In this document: positions 41,883 to 52,767 of the stretch, piece by piece
Layout of the letters: every line of letters starts with the position of its first letter
Position numbering within the stretch: the stretch's first letter is position 1
Source: Mycobacterium simiae
GTDB lineage: Bacteria; Actinomycetota; Actinomycetes; Mycobacteriales; Mycobacteriaceae
Reading direction: 5' to 3'
Length of the DNA: 54,012 nucleotides
Assembly: GCF_008370645.1 (NCBI RefSeq)
Contig: NZ_VTZN01000009.1
Coordinates: 1 to 54,012, forward strand
Program-made: the position numbers and the translations under genes
The notes under the pieces: model-generated
Told to the model about the DNA's origin: nothing
Database searches by the model: none
Seen by the model: the letters and a program-made list of their open reading frames with translations, nothing else

Positions 41883-44800
41883 CCAGCCTGGCAGAGCGCG
41901 CAGCTCAACTGTCGCCGAACGCGAGGGCAGCCCTGGCCCGCGAGCTGGTCCGGGCCGGGACAGCCTTCCCCACCGACATCGCCGAGCCGGTAGCGGTGGT
42001 GGGCATCGGTTGCCGCTTCCCGGGAAATGCCACTGGCCCGAAGAGCTTTTGGCAGCTGCTGGTGGACGGCGTGGACACCATCAGCGAGGTGCCGCCGGAC
42101 CGCTGGGATGCCGACACGTTTTACGACCCGGACCCGTCGGCATCAGGGCGGATGACCACGAAATGGGGCGGCTTCGTTCCCGACGTGGACGCATTTGACG
42201 CCGACTTCTTCGGCATCACCCCGCGCGAAGCCGTGGCAATGGACCCGCAGCACCGGATGCTGCTCGAAGTGGCCTGGGAAGCACTCGAGCACGCCGGCAT
42301 TCCACCGGATTCCCTGAGCGGCAGCCGGACCGGCGTGCTGATGGGGCTGTCGTCGTGGGACTACACCATCGTCAACATCGAGCGCAGAGCCGACATCGAC
42401 GCGTACCTGAGCACCGGAACCCCGCACTGCGCGGCGGTCGGTCGGATCTCATACCTGTTAGGCCTGCGTGGTCCGGCCGTCGCGGTGGACACCGCATGTT
42501 CGTCGTCGCTGGTGGCGATCCACCTGGCGTGTCAGAGCCTACGGCTGCGCGAGACCGACGTGGCATTGGCCGGCGGGGTGCAGCTCACCTTGTCGCCCTT
42601 CACCGCGATCGCGTTGTCCAAGTGGTCGGCGCTGTCGCCGACGGGGCGCTGCAACAGCTTCGACGCAAAGGCGGACGGATTCGTGCGCGGCGAGGGCTGT
42701 GGGGTGGTGGTGCTCAAACGCTTGGCCGACGCGCAACGCGATGGGAATCGGGTGCTGGCGGTGGTCCGCGGTTCAGCAACCAACCAAGACGGTCGGTCCA
42801 ACGGCATGACCGCACCGAATGCGTTGGCGCAACGCGACGTGATCACCACCGCCCTGCGACTGGCCGACGTCACCGCCGACAGCGTGAACTATGTCGAAAC
42901 ACACGGCACCGGAACAATATTGGGTGACCCTATCGAGTTCGAGTCGCTGGCGGCCACCTACGGCCTGGATAAGAGCCAGGGCGCCGGCTCGTGCGCTTTG
43001 GGATCGGTCAAGACCAACATCGGCCATCTGGAGGCCGCGGCCGGTGTGGCGGGATTCATCAAGGCGGTGCTGGCGGTGCGGCACGGTGAGATTCCACGCA
43101 ATCTGCACTTCACTCGATGGAACCCGGCCATCGACGCGTCGGCGACGCGCCTGTTCGTGCCCACCGAGAGCGGGCCGTGGCCGGCGGCCACGGGTCCGCG
43201 GCGCGCAGCGGTGTCGTCGTTCGGCCTCAGCGGAACCAATGCGCATATCGTGATCGAGCAGGCCCCGGACACACCCGCATCGGCAGCTGTTGGGGCCCCG
43301 CATGTTTCGGCCCTGAGGGTGTCGGGCAAGACGCCGCAACGGGTGGCCGCCATGGCCGCGACGCTGGCCGACTGGTTGGCGGGGCCGGGCGCGGGCGCGC
43401 CGCTCGCCGACGTGGCACACACGCTGAGCCAGCACCGGACCCGGCACGCCAAGTTTGCCACCGTGGTCGCGCGTGATCGCGCGGAGGCGGTCGCGGGGTT
43501 GCGAGCGCTGGCGGCCGGACAGCAGCGCGTTGGGGTGGTGGATTGTGATCAGCGGGTAGGCGGCTCCGGCCGGGTGTTCGTCTATTCGGGGCAGGGCGCG
43601 CAATGGGCCGGCATGGGCCGGCAGCTGCTGGCCGACGAGCCGGCATTCGCCAAGGCGATTGCCGAGCTGGAGCCGACATTCGTTGCCCAGGTTGGCTTTT
43701 CGCTACAGCAGACGCTGCTCGACGGTGACGAGGTGGTGGGCATCGACCGCATCCAGCCGGTGCTGGTCGGGATGCAGTTGGCGCTGACCGAATTGTGGCG
43801 ATCCTACGGCGTGACACCGGATGCGGTGATCGGGCATTCGATGGGTGAGGTGTCCGCCGCGGTGGTGGCCGCAGCGTTGACACCCGAGCAGGGCTTGCGG
43901 GTGATCGCCACCCGGTCGCGGCTGATGGCGCGCCTGTCCGGCCAGGGGGCCATGGCGCTGCTCGAGCTGGACGCCGACGCCACCGAGGCGCTGATCGCCG
44001 ACTATCCACAGGTGTCGTTGGCGGTGTACGCATCGCCGCATCAGTCGGTGATCGCCGGGCCGCCGGACGCGGTCGACGCGGTGATTGCGGCGGTGGCAGC
44101 ACAAAACCGGTTGGCGCGCCGCGTCGAGGTTGACGTGGCCTCGCACCACCCGATCATCGACCCGATTCTGCCCGAATTACGCAGCGCGCTGGCGGATATA
44201 GCCCCGCAGCCGCCCAACATCCCGTTCTTCACCACCACCTTCGAGGACTCCCGACCGGTGCTGGATGCCGACTATTGGTCGGCCAACTTGCGTAATCCGG
44301 TGCGATTCCGTCAGGCCGTCGCCGCCGCCAGTGCCCAGCATCAGGCCTTTGTCGAGATCAGCCCGCATCCCTTGCTCACGCACGCGATCACCGACAGCGT
44401 GGACGCGTCAGGTACACACAGCGTCACGGGGACCATGACCCGCGACCAAGACCAGATCCTGTCCTTTCACGGCCAACTCGCCAAAGTCGGGGCCGCCGCC
44501 TCGAACGGCGCCGACGGTCGCCTCGTGGACCTGCCGTCCACACCATGGCAGCACGACCGATTCTGGGTCGCGGATCGTTCGGCCCACTCCGAGCTGGCCG
44601 CCACCCACCCGCTGCTGGGCGCGCACATCGAGATGCCCAGCGGCGGAAACCACGTCTGGCGGGCCGACGTCGGCACCGACGTATCCCCCTGGCTGGGCGA
44701 CCACAAAGTATTCGGCCAACCGATTATGCCGGCAGCGGGGTTTGCCGAGATCGTCTTGGCGGCCGCGAGCGAAGCGCTCGCCATCGCCGCTGACGCCGTC

Positions 44801-47302
44801 GTGATCAACCAGTTCGAGGTGGAGCAGATGCTTCCCCTGGACGGCCACACCCAACTAACGACACAGTTGATTCGCAACGGGGACGCCAACATTCGCGTCG
44901 AGGTCTATTCCCGCTGCCCCAATGGCGAGTTCCGTCGGCACGCCACGGCCAGGGTCGGACAAGCAGCGCGTGATGTTGCGCGGACCTACCAGCAGGCACC
45001 CGGCACATCCAACCCGGTGACCGTGTCGCCGGCCGATTTCTACGCCCTGCTGCGCCAGACCGGCCAACACCACGGTCCGGCCTTTGCGGCATTGACCCGC
45101 ATAGCGCGGCTGCCCGACGGCTCGGCGGAAACCGAGATAACGCTGCCCGACGAGGCTCCGCGGCATCCCGGATACCGGCTGCACCCGGCCGTGCTGGACG
45201 CGGCACTGCAAAGCGTCGGGGCCGCCATACCCGACGCTGACGTGGCGGGGTCAGCCGAAGCCAGCTACCTGCCGGTCTCGTTTGAGACGATTCGGCTGTA
45301 CCGCGACATCGGCCGGCACGCCCGGTGCCGTGCGCACCTAACGACCCTCGACGGTGGTGCCGGCAAGCTGGGCAAGATCGTCTTGATCGACGACACCGGC
45401 CAGGTAGCGGCTGAGGTCGACGGCATTTACCTGCGACGCGTCGAACGCCGCGCGGTACCACTACCGCTGACGCAAAAAATCTTCGATGCCGAATGGATAG
45501 AGAACCCGATCACCAGCCAGCCCAGTACCGACGCGGCACCCGGCAGTTGGCTGGTACTCGCCGACGCGACCGTGGACAGCTCAGCCCGGTTAATGGCCGA
45601 GCAGTTCGCCGAGCGGTGGCGCTCGCCGATGCGGCGGGTGCACATCGCCGATCTGCACGACGAATCGGCGGTGCTGGGCGCGTTCGCCGACACGGCCGGT
45701 GACCCCGAGCACCCCCCTGCTGGCGTGGTGGTCTTCGTCTCCAGCGCCTCAACCGGACTGGACGACGGGCTGGTCGCCGCGCGCGCCACGGTGTGGTCCA
45801 TCACCACCGTCGTTCGTGCGGTCGTCGGCACCTGGCATGGCCGATCGCCGCGGTTGTGGGTAGTCACCGACGGCGGACTTTCTGTTCACGAACACGAGCC
45901 GGGCGCCCCCGCGACGGCCTCCTTGAAGGGGCTGGTGCGCGCCCTGGCCTTCGAGCATCCAGACATGCGCGCCACCCTGGTCGACCTTGATGTCACGCCA
46001 GACCCGCTGGCCGCGCTGGCCGCCGAACTGCAGGACGCGGGCAATGACGATGTGATCGCGTGGCGGGGTGACCGCAGGCTCGTCGAACGGCTGTCACGCG
46101 CCACTCTCGATGCGCAACAACGCCACCCGGTGGTGCGTCCAGGAGCGTCGTACGTCGTCACCGGTGGTCTTGGCGGGCTCGGCTTGGTGGTGGCCACCTG
46201 GCTGGTCGACCGCGGAGCCGGGCGGGTGGTCCTCAATGGCCGCAGCGAGCCCAACGATGAGCAGCGCAAGGTTCTAGCCCAGTTGGAGAGCCGCGCCGAA
46301 GTCGTGGTTATCCCCGGCGACGTGGCAGCGCCGGGCGTCGCGGAAGGTCTCATCGAGGCGGCCGGACAAGCAGGCGGTCAGCTACGCGGCGTGGTGCACG
46401 CCGCAGCCGTCATCGAAGACAGCCTGATGTTCTCCATGAGCCGAGACAACCTGGAGCGGGTGTGGGCGCCCAAGGCGGCCGGAGCGCTGCGGATGCACTA
46501 TGCCAGCGCCAACTGTGAGCTTGACTGGTGGCTTGGATTCTCCTCCGTTGCTTCGCTTTTGGGCTCTCCAGGGCAAGCAGCTTACGCATGCGCCAGCGCG
46601 TGGTTGGACGCGTTGGTCACCTGGCGCCGGGCATCGGGCCTGCCAGCGGCGGTGATCAACTGGGGGCCATGGTCGGAGGTAGGCGTCGCCCAGGCCTTGG
46701 TGGGCAGCGTCCTCGATACCATCACTCCAGCGGAAGGCATCGAGGCGCTCGACGCGCTGCTGGCGGCCGACCGGCCACGCACCGGCGTTGCCCGGCTACG
46801 CGCCGATCGGGCTCTGGTTGCGTTCCCGGAGATCCGCGGCATCAGCTATTTCACCCGGGTGGTCGAGGAGCTGGACTTCTCGGGCGACCTCGGCGACTGG
46901 GGCGGGCCCGATTCGCTGGCCGACCTCGACCCGACGGAAGCCCAGCGGGTAGTCACTGAGCGGATGTGCGCGCGCATCGCGGCCGTGATGGGCTACGCTG
47001 ACCGATCGGCTGTCGATCCCGCCCGGCCGCTGACCGAACTGGGACTGGACTCCCTGATGGCGGTGCGCATCCGCAACGGCGCACGGGCGGACTTCGGCGT
47101 GGAGCCGCCGGTGGCACTGATATTGCAGGGCGCGTCCCTGCAAGACCTGACTGCCGACCTAACGCGCCAGCTCGGGCTCTCGGGACCCGATCCGGCGCTG
47201 GAAAACCTGAAAAGCATGGCCACGGTGCGCGACCGCGCGCAGCAGCGCGCTGCGGCGCGACAGGGAGCCGCGATGCGGCGGAAACGAGGACAACAGCTGT
47301 GA
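41879..47302 (+). CDS. ppsD: Phthiocerol polyketide synthase PpsD
   Basis: PpsD adds a methylmalonyl-derived unit. The 1807-residue order is KS (from about 37, active-site Cys near 204), AT (about 566-870, [10 protein letters not shown] and GHSMGE), DH (about 908-1197, [15 protein letters not shown] with catalytic His), KR (about 1424-1600, TGGLGGLG) and ACP (LGLDSLMAV, about 1723). There is no visible ER, so reduction is thought to need a trans enzyme. The AT specificity position reads VASH, the form associated with methylmalonyl-CoA, unlike VAPH in PpsA-C. The KR site reads YACASAWLD, with Ser at the usual Asn. The ATG at 41879 overlaps the ppsC stop as ATGA. An open frame extends upstream to 41111, but only inside ppsC. 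Confidence 0.96.
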   Translation: MTSLAERAAQLSPNARAALARELVRAGTAFPTDIAEPVAVVGIGCRFPGNATGPKSFWQLLVDGVDTISEVPPDRWDADTFYDPDPSASGRMTTKWGGFVPDVDAFDADFFGITPREAVAMDPQHRMLLEVAWEALEHAGIPPDSLSGSRTGVLMGLSSWDYTIVNIERRADIDAYLSTGTPHCAAVGRISYLLGLRGPAVAVDTACSSSLVAIHLACQSLRLRETDVALAGGVQLTLSPFTAIALSKWSALSPTGRCNSFDAKADGFVRGEGCGVVVLKRLADAQRDGNRVLAVVRGSATNQDGRSNGMTAPNALAQRDVITTALRLADVTADSVNYVETHGTGTILGDPIEFESLAATYGLDKSQGAGSCALGSVKTNIGHLEAAAGVAGFIKAVLAVRHGEIPRNLHFTRWNPAIDASATRLFVPTESGPWPAATGPRRAAVSSFGLSGTNAHIVIEQAPDTPASAAVGAPHVSALRVSGKTPQRVAAMAATLADWLAGPGAGAPLADVAHTLSQHRTRHAKFATVVARDRAEAVAGLRALAAGQQRVGVVDCDQRVGGSGRVFVYSGQGAQWAGMGRQLLADEPAFAKAIAELEPTFVAQVGFSLQQTLLDGDEVVGIDRIQPVLVGMQLALTELWRSYGVTPDAVIGHSMGEVSAAVVAAALTPEQGLRVIATRSRLMARLSGQGAMALLELDADATEALIADYPQVSLAVYASPHQSVIAGPPDAVDAVIAAVAAQNRLARRVEVDVASHHPIIDPILPELRSALADIAPQPPNIPFFTTTFEDSRPVLDADYWSANLRNPVRFRQAVAAASAQHQAFVEISPHPLLTHAITDSVDASGTHSVTGTMTRDQDQILSFHGQLAKVGAAASNGADGRLVDLPSTPWQHDRFWVADRSAHSELAATHPLLGAHIEMPSGGNHVWRADVGTDVSPWLGDHKVFGQPIMPAAGFAEIVLAAASEALAIAADAVVINQFEVEQMLPLDGHTQLTTQLIRNGDANIRVEVYSRCPNGEFRRHATARVGQAARDVARTYQQAPGTSNPVTVSPADFYALLRQTGQHHGPAFAALTRIARLPDGSAETEITLPDEAPRHPGYRLHPAVLDAALQSVGAAIPDADVAGSAEASYLPVSFETIRLYRDIGRHARCRAHLTTLDGGAGKLGKIVLIDDTGQVAAEVDGIYLRRVERRAVPLPLTQKIFDAEWIENPITSQPSTDAAPGSWLVLADATVDSSARLMAEQFAERWRSPMRRVHIADLHDESAVLGAFADTAGDPEHPPAGVVVFVSSASTGLDDGLVAARATVWSITTVVRAVVGTWHGRSPRLWVVTDGGLSVHEHEPGAPATASLKGLVRALAFEHPDMRATLVDLDVTPDPLAALAAELQDAGNDDVIAWRGDRRLVERLSRATLDAQQRHPVVRPGASYVVTGGLGGLGLVVATWLVDRGAGRVVLNGRSEPNDEQRKVLAQLESRAEVVVIPGDVAAPGVAEGLIEAAGQAGGQLRGVVHAAAVIEDSLMFSMSRDNLERVWAPKAAGALRMHYASANCELDWWLGFSSVASLLGSPGQAAYACASAWLDALVTWRRASGLPAAVINWGPWSEVGVAQALVGSVLDTITPAEGIEALDALLAADRPRTGVARLRADRALVAFPEIRGISYFTRVVEELDFSGDLGDWGGPDSLADLDPTEAQRVVTERMCARIAAVMGYADRSAVDPARPLTELGLDSLMAVRIRNGARADFGVEPPVALILQGASLQDLTADLTRQLGLSGPDPALENLKSMATVRDRAQQRAAARQGAAMRRKRGQQL

Positions 47303-50300
47303 GCATCCCCGACAACGCGATCGCCGTCGTCGGCATGGCCGGAAAATTCCCTGGCGCCAACGACGTTGCGGCGTTCTGGAGCAATCTTCGGCGCGGCAAA
47401 GAGTCGATCGTCACCCTATCCGAGCAGGAGCTGCGCAATTCCGGGGTCAGCGACAAGACCCTGGCCGATCCGGCGTATGTGCGTCGTGCACCGCTACTCG
47501 ACGGCATCGACGAGTTCGACGCCGACTTCTTTGGCCTGCCGCCGCTGGCGGCGCAGGTCCTCGACCCACAGCACCGGCTGTTCCTACAGTGCGCCTGGCA
47601 TGCGCTCGAGGACGCGGCCTGCGACCCCGCCCAGTTCGACGGCTCGATCGGCGTGTACGGAACCAGCTCACCCAGCGGCTACCTGCTGCACAACCTGCTG
47701 TCGCATCGCGACCCGAACGCCGTGCTGGCCGAGGGACTCAACTTCGACCAGTTCAGCCTGTTCCTGCAGAACGACAAGGATTTCCTGGCCACCCGGATAT
47801 CGCATGCGTTTGACCTGCGCGGCCCGAGCATCGCGGTGCAAACGGCGTGCTCCTCGTCGCTGGTCGCTGTTCACCTGGCCTGCCTGAGCCTGCTGTCCGG
47901 CGAATGCGACCTGGCCCTGGCCGGCGGGTCGTCGCTGTGCATCCCGCACCGTGTCGGCTACTGGAACTCGCCGGGATCGATGGTGTCGGCAGTCGGTCAC
48001 TGCCGGCCCTTCGACGTGCGGGCCGACGGCACGGTCTTCGGCAGCGGTGTCGCGATGGTAGCCCTGCGACCGTTGCAGGCCGCTATCGACGCCGGCGACC
48101 GCATTCACGCCGTCATCCGCGGATCGGCGATCAACAACGACGGATCGGCGAAGATGGGTTACGCAGCGCCTAATCCGGCCGCCCAAGCCGACGTCATCGC
48201 CGAAGCCCATGCGGTGGCCGGCGTCGATCCCTCGACCATCAGCTATGTCGAGTGCCACGGCACCGGCACCCCGCTCGGTGATCCCATCGAAATCCAAGGG
48301 CTTCGAACGGCATTCGAGGTATCGCAGACGCCCCGGCCGGGCCCATGCATCTTGGGGTCGGTCAAGTCCAATATCGGCCACCTGGAAGTCGCCGCCGGAA
48401 TCGCCGGTCTGATCAAGACCATTCTGTGCCTGAAGAACCAAGCGATTCCCGCAACGCTGCACTACACCAGCCCGAACCCGGAACTGCGGCTGGACCAGGG
48501 CCCCTTCGTCGTGCAAAGCAAGTACGGCCCATGGGAGTCCGACGGTGTGCTGCGGGCCGGGGTGAGCTCGTTCGGGGTAGGCGGCACCAACGCGCACGTC
48601 GTCTTAGAGCAGGCCCCAGCACAAGCCCCAGCCGCTCCTGCTCACCCTGCGCCGGCCGGCCCGCAAGTGCTGCTGTTATCGTCCAAAACGGCTGCGGCGC
48701 TTGGGGAATCGCGCGCCGCTCTGGCCAGCGTGCTGGAAAGATCAGATGGGCCGGACCTAGCTGACGCCGCCTACACGCTTACCCGGCGCCGCAAGCACAA
48801 CGTCACCATGGCCGCGGTCGTGCACGACCGCGAGCATGCCGTCAAGGTGCTGCGGGCAGCCGAACACGACAACGTCTTTGTCGGCGAATCCGCCGGCAGC
48901 GCCGAAAACGCCGGATTGGTCGTAGACCGCGTCGTATTCCTCTTTCCCGGGCAGGGTGCCCAGCACGTCGGAATGGCGAAAGGTCTCTACGACACCGAGC
49001 CGGTTTTCGCCGAACACTTCGACACCTGCGCGGCGGGATTCCGCGACGAGATGGGTATCGACCTGCACGCCGAGATATTCGGTGGCACCGCAACCGATCT
49101 AGAGCGGATTGACCGTTCGCAACCGGCGCTGTTCACCGTGGAATACGCGCTGGCGAAGTTGGTCGACAGCTACGGTGTGCGCGCCGGGGCGTACCTCGGT
49201 TACAGCACCGGTGAATACATTGCGGCCACCCTGGCCGGAGTGTTCGACCTGCAGACAGCGATCAAGACAGTGTCGTTGCGGGCCCGCCTAATGCATGAGT
49301 CGCCCGCGGGCGCCATGGTCGCAGTCGCAGTGGGCCCCGAGGACGTCGCGCAGTATCTCTCGCCAGGCGTCGAGGTGTCCGCGGTCAACGATCCCGGCAA
49401 CTGCGTGGTCGCCGGACCCAAGGACCAGATTCGCGCGTTCGGCCAGCTCCTGGACGAGGCCGGGATACCGGTACGGCGGGTGCGCGCCACCCACGCCTTC
49501 CACACCAGCGCAATGGATCCGATGTTGCCGGAATTCCAGGACTTCCTGTCCCGACAGCAGCTGCGCCCTCCGAGCACACCGTTGCTGAGCAACCTCACCG
49601 GAACATGGATGACCGAGCAGCAGGTAACCGACCCGGCCAGCTGGACGCGTCAAATCAGCTCAACGATCAGGTTCGCCGACGAATTGGACGTGGTGCTATC
49701 AGATCCGGGTCGAATCCTCATCGAGGTCGGTCCCGGCGGCAGCCTGACCGGTTCGGCGATCCGCCACCCGAAGTGGTCTGACGCCCACCGTGCGGTTCGG
49801 CTTATGCGCCACCCAATTCAGAACGCCGATGACCGCGATACCTTCCTGCGCGCACTGGGTGAACTTTGGTCAGCCGGAATCGAAGTCGACTGGACGCCGC
49901 GGCGTGGCGCTGCGCCGCAACTGGTTTCCCTGCCCGGTTATCCGTTTGCCCGTCAACGGCATTGGGTTGAGCCCAAGCACACGGTCTGGTCGCCGGTTCC
50001 CGCCGCGAACAACGGCTCACCGGTCCCCACCTCGGCCGGCTCTGGGGAACTTGCCGCCGTCGATGCGCCGCGTGATGGAGAGTCGCAGACCGAGACCACC
50101 TTGCGAGGCATCTGGCAGCAGTGTATGGGTGTGAGCTCCATCGATCGAAACGCCAACTTCTTCGACATGGGCGGCGACTCCTTGATGGCGATCAGCATCG
50201 CGATGAGCGCCGCCAACCAAGGCCTCACCATCACGCCGCAGGACCTCTACGAGTACCCAACCTTGGCCGCGCTGACAGCCGCCGTCGACGCCTCGTTCGC

Positions 50301-51750
50301 GGCAAGTGGTTTGGCGAAACCCCCCTCAGCTGAGGTGAATCCACCAATTCTGCCGAACATCGCTTACCTACTGGACCGCGGGATGCGCGACACCAGGCGC
50401 TGGCGCGTCCCGCTGCTCCTGGTCCTGGACCCCAAAGTCACTACGGAGGACATTCGAGCAGTACTCACCGCGGTGGTCGGGCACCACGACGCGTTGCGCC
50501 TGCGCCTCATCGATCGCTCCGGAATGTGGGAACAGCACATCGCACCGGCTGGTGAATTCAGCGCGCTCGCGACCCGGTCACTGCCCGATAACCTCGCCGC
50601 CGGAAGCCCTGAGGAGCGGGCCGCGGTGACCGATATCGTGGCCGAACTGATTGCCAACCAAGAGTTCTCGGACGCGCCACTGACTGCCGTGCACATCACT
50701 GGCGCTCACGGCGGGCGCCACTACCTGGGTCTGGGCCTGCAAAAGCTGGTCGCAGACGACGCATCCCGCCAAATCCTCGGGACAGATATCATCACAGCGT
50801 TCGGGCAGCGGCTGGCAGGCGACACGATCACGCTGGAACCGGTCACTACCGGGTGGCGGGAGTGGTCGCTGCGCTGCGCGGCCCTCGCGACGCATCCGGC
50901 GGCTGTCGGCACGCGCTCCTTCTGGATCGAGAATGCCACCCAGGTCACCACCTGGTTGACTGATTCCGGCCCGAACGCGGAGCTCCTGCAGCCGCCGCGG
51001 GCCGATGATCTGGCCAAGTCGTCATGCCTGCTGAGCGGCGAGCAGACATCTGAGCTCGATGACGCCCGACGCAGGTTCCGGCGGTCGATTCAAGAGATCC
51101 TGCTAGCCGCCCTCGGCCGGACAATCGCCCAAACCGTAGGTGAGGGCGTGGTCGCCGTGGAGCTCGAGGGCGAGGGACGCTCGGTGCTGCGGCCGGACGT
51201 CGACCTGCATAGAACAGTCGGCTGGTTCACCACGTACTACCCGGTTGCGCTGGCATGCACCAACGGCCAGGGCGCGGCGGCGCTCCAGCAACTCGACACC
51301 GTTCACAACACTCTTAAGTCCGTTCCGCACTACGGAATTGGATATGGGCTACTGCGGTATCTTTACGCACCCACCGGACACCTGCTGGGTGCCCAACCCG
51401 CACCCGACATCCACTTCCGCTACGCGGGCGTGATTCCGGACGTACCGTCCGTCGATACTCCAGCACAATTTGACCCCGACATGACGATGCCGGTGCGCGA
51501 GACGATCCCCGGTCTCGGCCACGCTATCGAACTCCGGGCGTATCGGTCCGGCGGCGCACTGCATCTCGACTGGTGGTACGACACCCGCCGCATACCCGCG
51601 GCAACCGCAGACAAGCTGGCGCGGACCTTCCCGCTCGCGCTGAGCGAGCTGATCCAAGAGGCCATTGCGGCCGAGCCAGACGCCAGCGAAACGGTCGGCG
51701 AGCCAGAAGCAGGCGCTCTGGTGGACCTGTCCAGCCTAGATGTGAGCTAG
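47299..51750 (+). CDS. ppsE: Phthiocerol polyketide synthase PpsE
   Basis: PpsE catalyses the last extension of the phthiocerol chain. The 1483-residue protein begins directly with KS (AVVGMAGKFPGAND, active-site Cys near residue 183 in QTACSSSL). AT follows at about 546-850, with FLFPGQGAQH, the nucleophile motif GYSTGEYIA and THAFH, the form linked to malonyl-CoA. ACP has GGDSLMAIS near 958. A C-terminal region, about 1014-1450, resembles NRPS condensation/acyltransferase folds, but the HHxxxDG site appears degraded to LQKLVADDA. There is no KR, DH, ER or thioesterase domain. TesA or another factor probably assists release. The GTG at 47299 overlaps the ppsD stop as GTGA. The last residues precede the strong drrA ribosome-binding site. 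Confidence 0.96.
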   Translation: MSIPDNAIAVVGMAGKFPGANDVAAFWSNLRRGKESIVTLSEQELRNSGVSDKTLADPAYVRRAPLLDGIDEFDADFFGLPPLAAQVLDPQHRLFLQCAWHALEDAACDPAQFDGSIGVYGTSSPSGYLLHNLLSHRDPNAVLAEGLNFDQFSLFLQNDKDFLATRISHAFDLRGPSIAVQTACSSSLVAVHLACLSLLSGECDLALAGGSSLCIPHRVGYWNSPGSMVSAVGHCRPFDVRADGTVFGSGVAMVALRPLQAAIDAGDRIHAVIRGSAINNDGSAKMGYAAPNPAAQADVIAEAHAVAGVDPSTISYVECHGTGTPLGDPIEIQGLRTAFEVSQTPRPGPCILGSVKSNIGHLEVAAGIAGLIKTILCLKNQAIPATLHYTSPNPELRLDQGPFVVQSKYGPWESDGVLRAGVSSFGVGGTNAHVVLEQAPAQAPAAPAHPAPAGPQVLLLSSKTAAALGESRAALASVLERSDGPDLADAAYTLTRRRKHNVTMAAVVHDREHAVKVLRAAEHDNVFVGESAGSAENAGLVVDRVVFLFPGQGAQHVGMAKGLYDTEPVFAEHFDTCAAGFRDEMGIDLHAEIFGGTATDLERIDRSQPALFTVEYALAKLVDSYGVRAGAYLGYSTGEYIAATLAGVFDLQTAIKTVSLRARLMHESPAGAMVAVAVGPEDVAQYLSPGVEVSAVNDPGNCVVAGPKDQIRAFGQLLDEAGIPVRRVRATHAFHTSAMDPMLPEFQDFLSRQQLRPPSTPLLSNLTGTWMTEQQVTDPASWTRQISSTIRFADELDVVLSDPGRILIEVGPGGSLTGSAIRHPKWSDAHRAVRLMRHPIQNADDRDTFLRALGELWSAGIEVDWTPRRGAAPQLVSLPGYPFARQRHWVEPKHTVWSPVPAANNGSPVPTSAGSGELAAVDAPRDGESQTETTLRGIWQQCMGVSSIDRNANFFDMGGDSLMAISIAMSAANQGLTITPQDLYEYPTLAALTAAVDASFAASGLAKPPSAEVNPPILPNIAYLLDRGMRDTRRWRVPLLLVLDPKVTTEDIRAVLTAVVGHHDALRLRLIDRSGMWEQHIAPAGEFSALATRSLPDNLAAGSPEERAAVTDIVAELIANQEFSDAPLTAVHITGAHGGRHYLGLGLQKLVADDASRQILGTDIITAFGQRLAGDTITLEPVTTGWREWSLRCAALATHPAAVGTRSFWIENATQVTTWLTDSGPNAELLQPPRADDLAKSSCLLSGEQTSELDDARRRFRRSIQEILLAALGRTIAQTVGEGVVAVELEGEGRSVLRPDVDLHRTVGWFTTYYPVALACTNGQGAAALQQLDTVHNTLKSVPHYGIGYGLLRYLYAPTGHLLGAQPAPDIHFRYAGVIPDVPSVDTPAQFDPDMTMPVRETIPGLGHAIELRAYRSGGALHLDWWYDTRRIPAATADKLARTFPLALSELIQEAIAAEPDASETVGEPEAGALVDLSSLDVS

Positions 51751-51759
51751 GAGGATTTG

Positions 51760-52767
51760 ATGCGGAACAACGACTTAGCGGTGACGGTTCGAGGGGTTCG
51801 CAAGACCTACGGCAAGGGCAAGATAGTGGCCCTGGAAGACGTCAGTTTCGAGGTGGGCCGCGGCGAAGTGATTGGTCTGCTGGGCCCGAACGGGGCAGGC
51901 AAGACGACCATGGTGGACATCTTGTCGACCCTGACCCGGCCGGATCGAGGCTCGGCGACCGTCGCGGGCTACGACGTCGCTACCGAGCCAGCCGGTGTGC
52001 GCCGCTCGATCATGGTCACCGGACAGCAGGTGGCCGTCGACGACGCGCTGTCCGGCGAGCAGAACCTGATGTTGTTCGGTCGTCTGTGCGGGCTAAGTAA
52101 ATCCGCGGCACGCGCTCGAGCGCAAGAACTCCTCGAGCAATTTGGCCTCGTGCAGGCCGCAAAGCGGGCGGTGAGCACGTACTCCGGCGGGATGCGCCGA
52201 CGGATCGACATTGCGTGCGGATTGGTGGTTGCGCCCCAGGTGGCGTTCTTGGACGAGCCCACCACGGGGCTGGATCCGAGGAGCCGGCAAGCTATTTGGG
52301 AACTCGTCGCCAGCTTCAAGAAGGTCGGCATCGCGACGTTGTTGACCACGCAGTATCTCGAAGAGGCCGATGCACTCAGCGACCGGATCATCCTGATCGA
52401 TCACGGCAGGATCATCGCGCAGGGCACCGCAAATGAACTCAAGCACCGCGCTGGCGACACATTCTGCGAAATCGTGCCGCGAAATGTGAGAGATCTGGAC
52501 GCCGTCGTCGCGGCGCTCGGTTCGCTGTTGCCCGAGCAAAGCAGGGCCAGTCTGACCCCGGAATCAGACCGGATCACACTGCCGGCGCCAGACGGCACCC
52601 GCACGCTCATTGAGGCCGCGCGTCGGCTCGACGAGGCGAGTATTCAGCTCGCCGATATCGCGCTACGCCGGCCATCGCTTGATGACGTATTCCTTTCCAT
52701 GACCACCGATCCCAGCGAGGCCCACTCGCTGAGCCACCTAGACCTGGCTTCGGGGGCATTGCGATGA
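51760..52767 (+). CDS. drrA: PDIM ABC exporter ATPase DrrA
   Basis: DrrA is the nucleotide-binding subunit of the DrrABC exporter needed to place PDIM and related lipids in the cell envelope. The 335-residue protein has Walker A GLLGPNGAGKTTMVDIL, the Q-loop area VTGQQVAVDD, signature TYSGGMRRRIDIA, Walker B VAFLDEPTTGLDPRSR and the H-loop region TTQYLEEAD. The C-terminal 100 residues form the DrrA-type regulatory extension. The ATG at 51760 follows the strongest ribosome-binding site of the locus, AGGAGGA at 51749-51755. A TTG one codon earlier is too close. This is the first junction in the operon without a coding overlap. The stop overlaps drrB as ATGA. Confidence 0.97.
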   Translation: MRNNDLAVTVRGVRKTYGKGKIVALEDVSFEVGRGEVIGLLGPNGAGKTTMVDILSTLTRPDRGSATVAGYDVATEPAGVRRSIMVTGQQVAVDDALSGEQNLMLFGRLCGLSKSAARARAQELLEQFGLVQAAKRAVSTYSGGMRRRIDIACGLVVAPQVAFLDEPTTGLDPRSRQAIWELVASFKKVGIATLLTTQYLEEADALSDRIILIDHGRIIAQGTANELKHRAGDTFCEIVPRNVRDLDAVVAALGSLLPEQSRASLTPESDRITLPAPDGTRTLIEAARRLDEASIQLADIALRRPSLDDVFLSMTTDPSEAHSLSHLDLASGALR

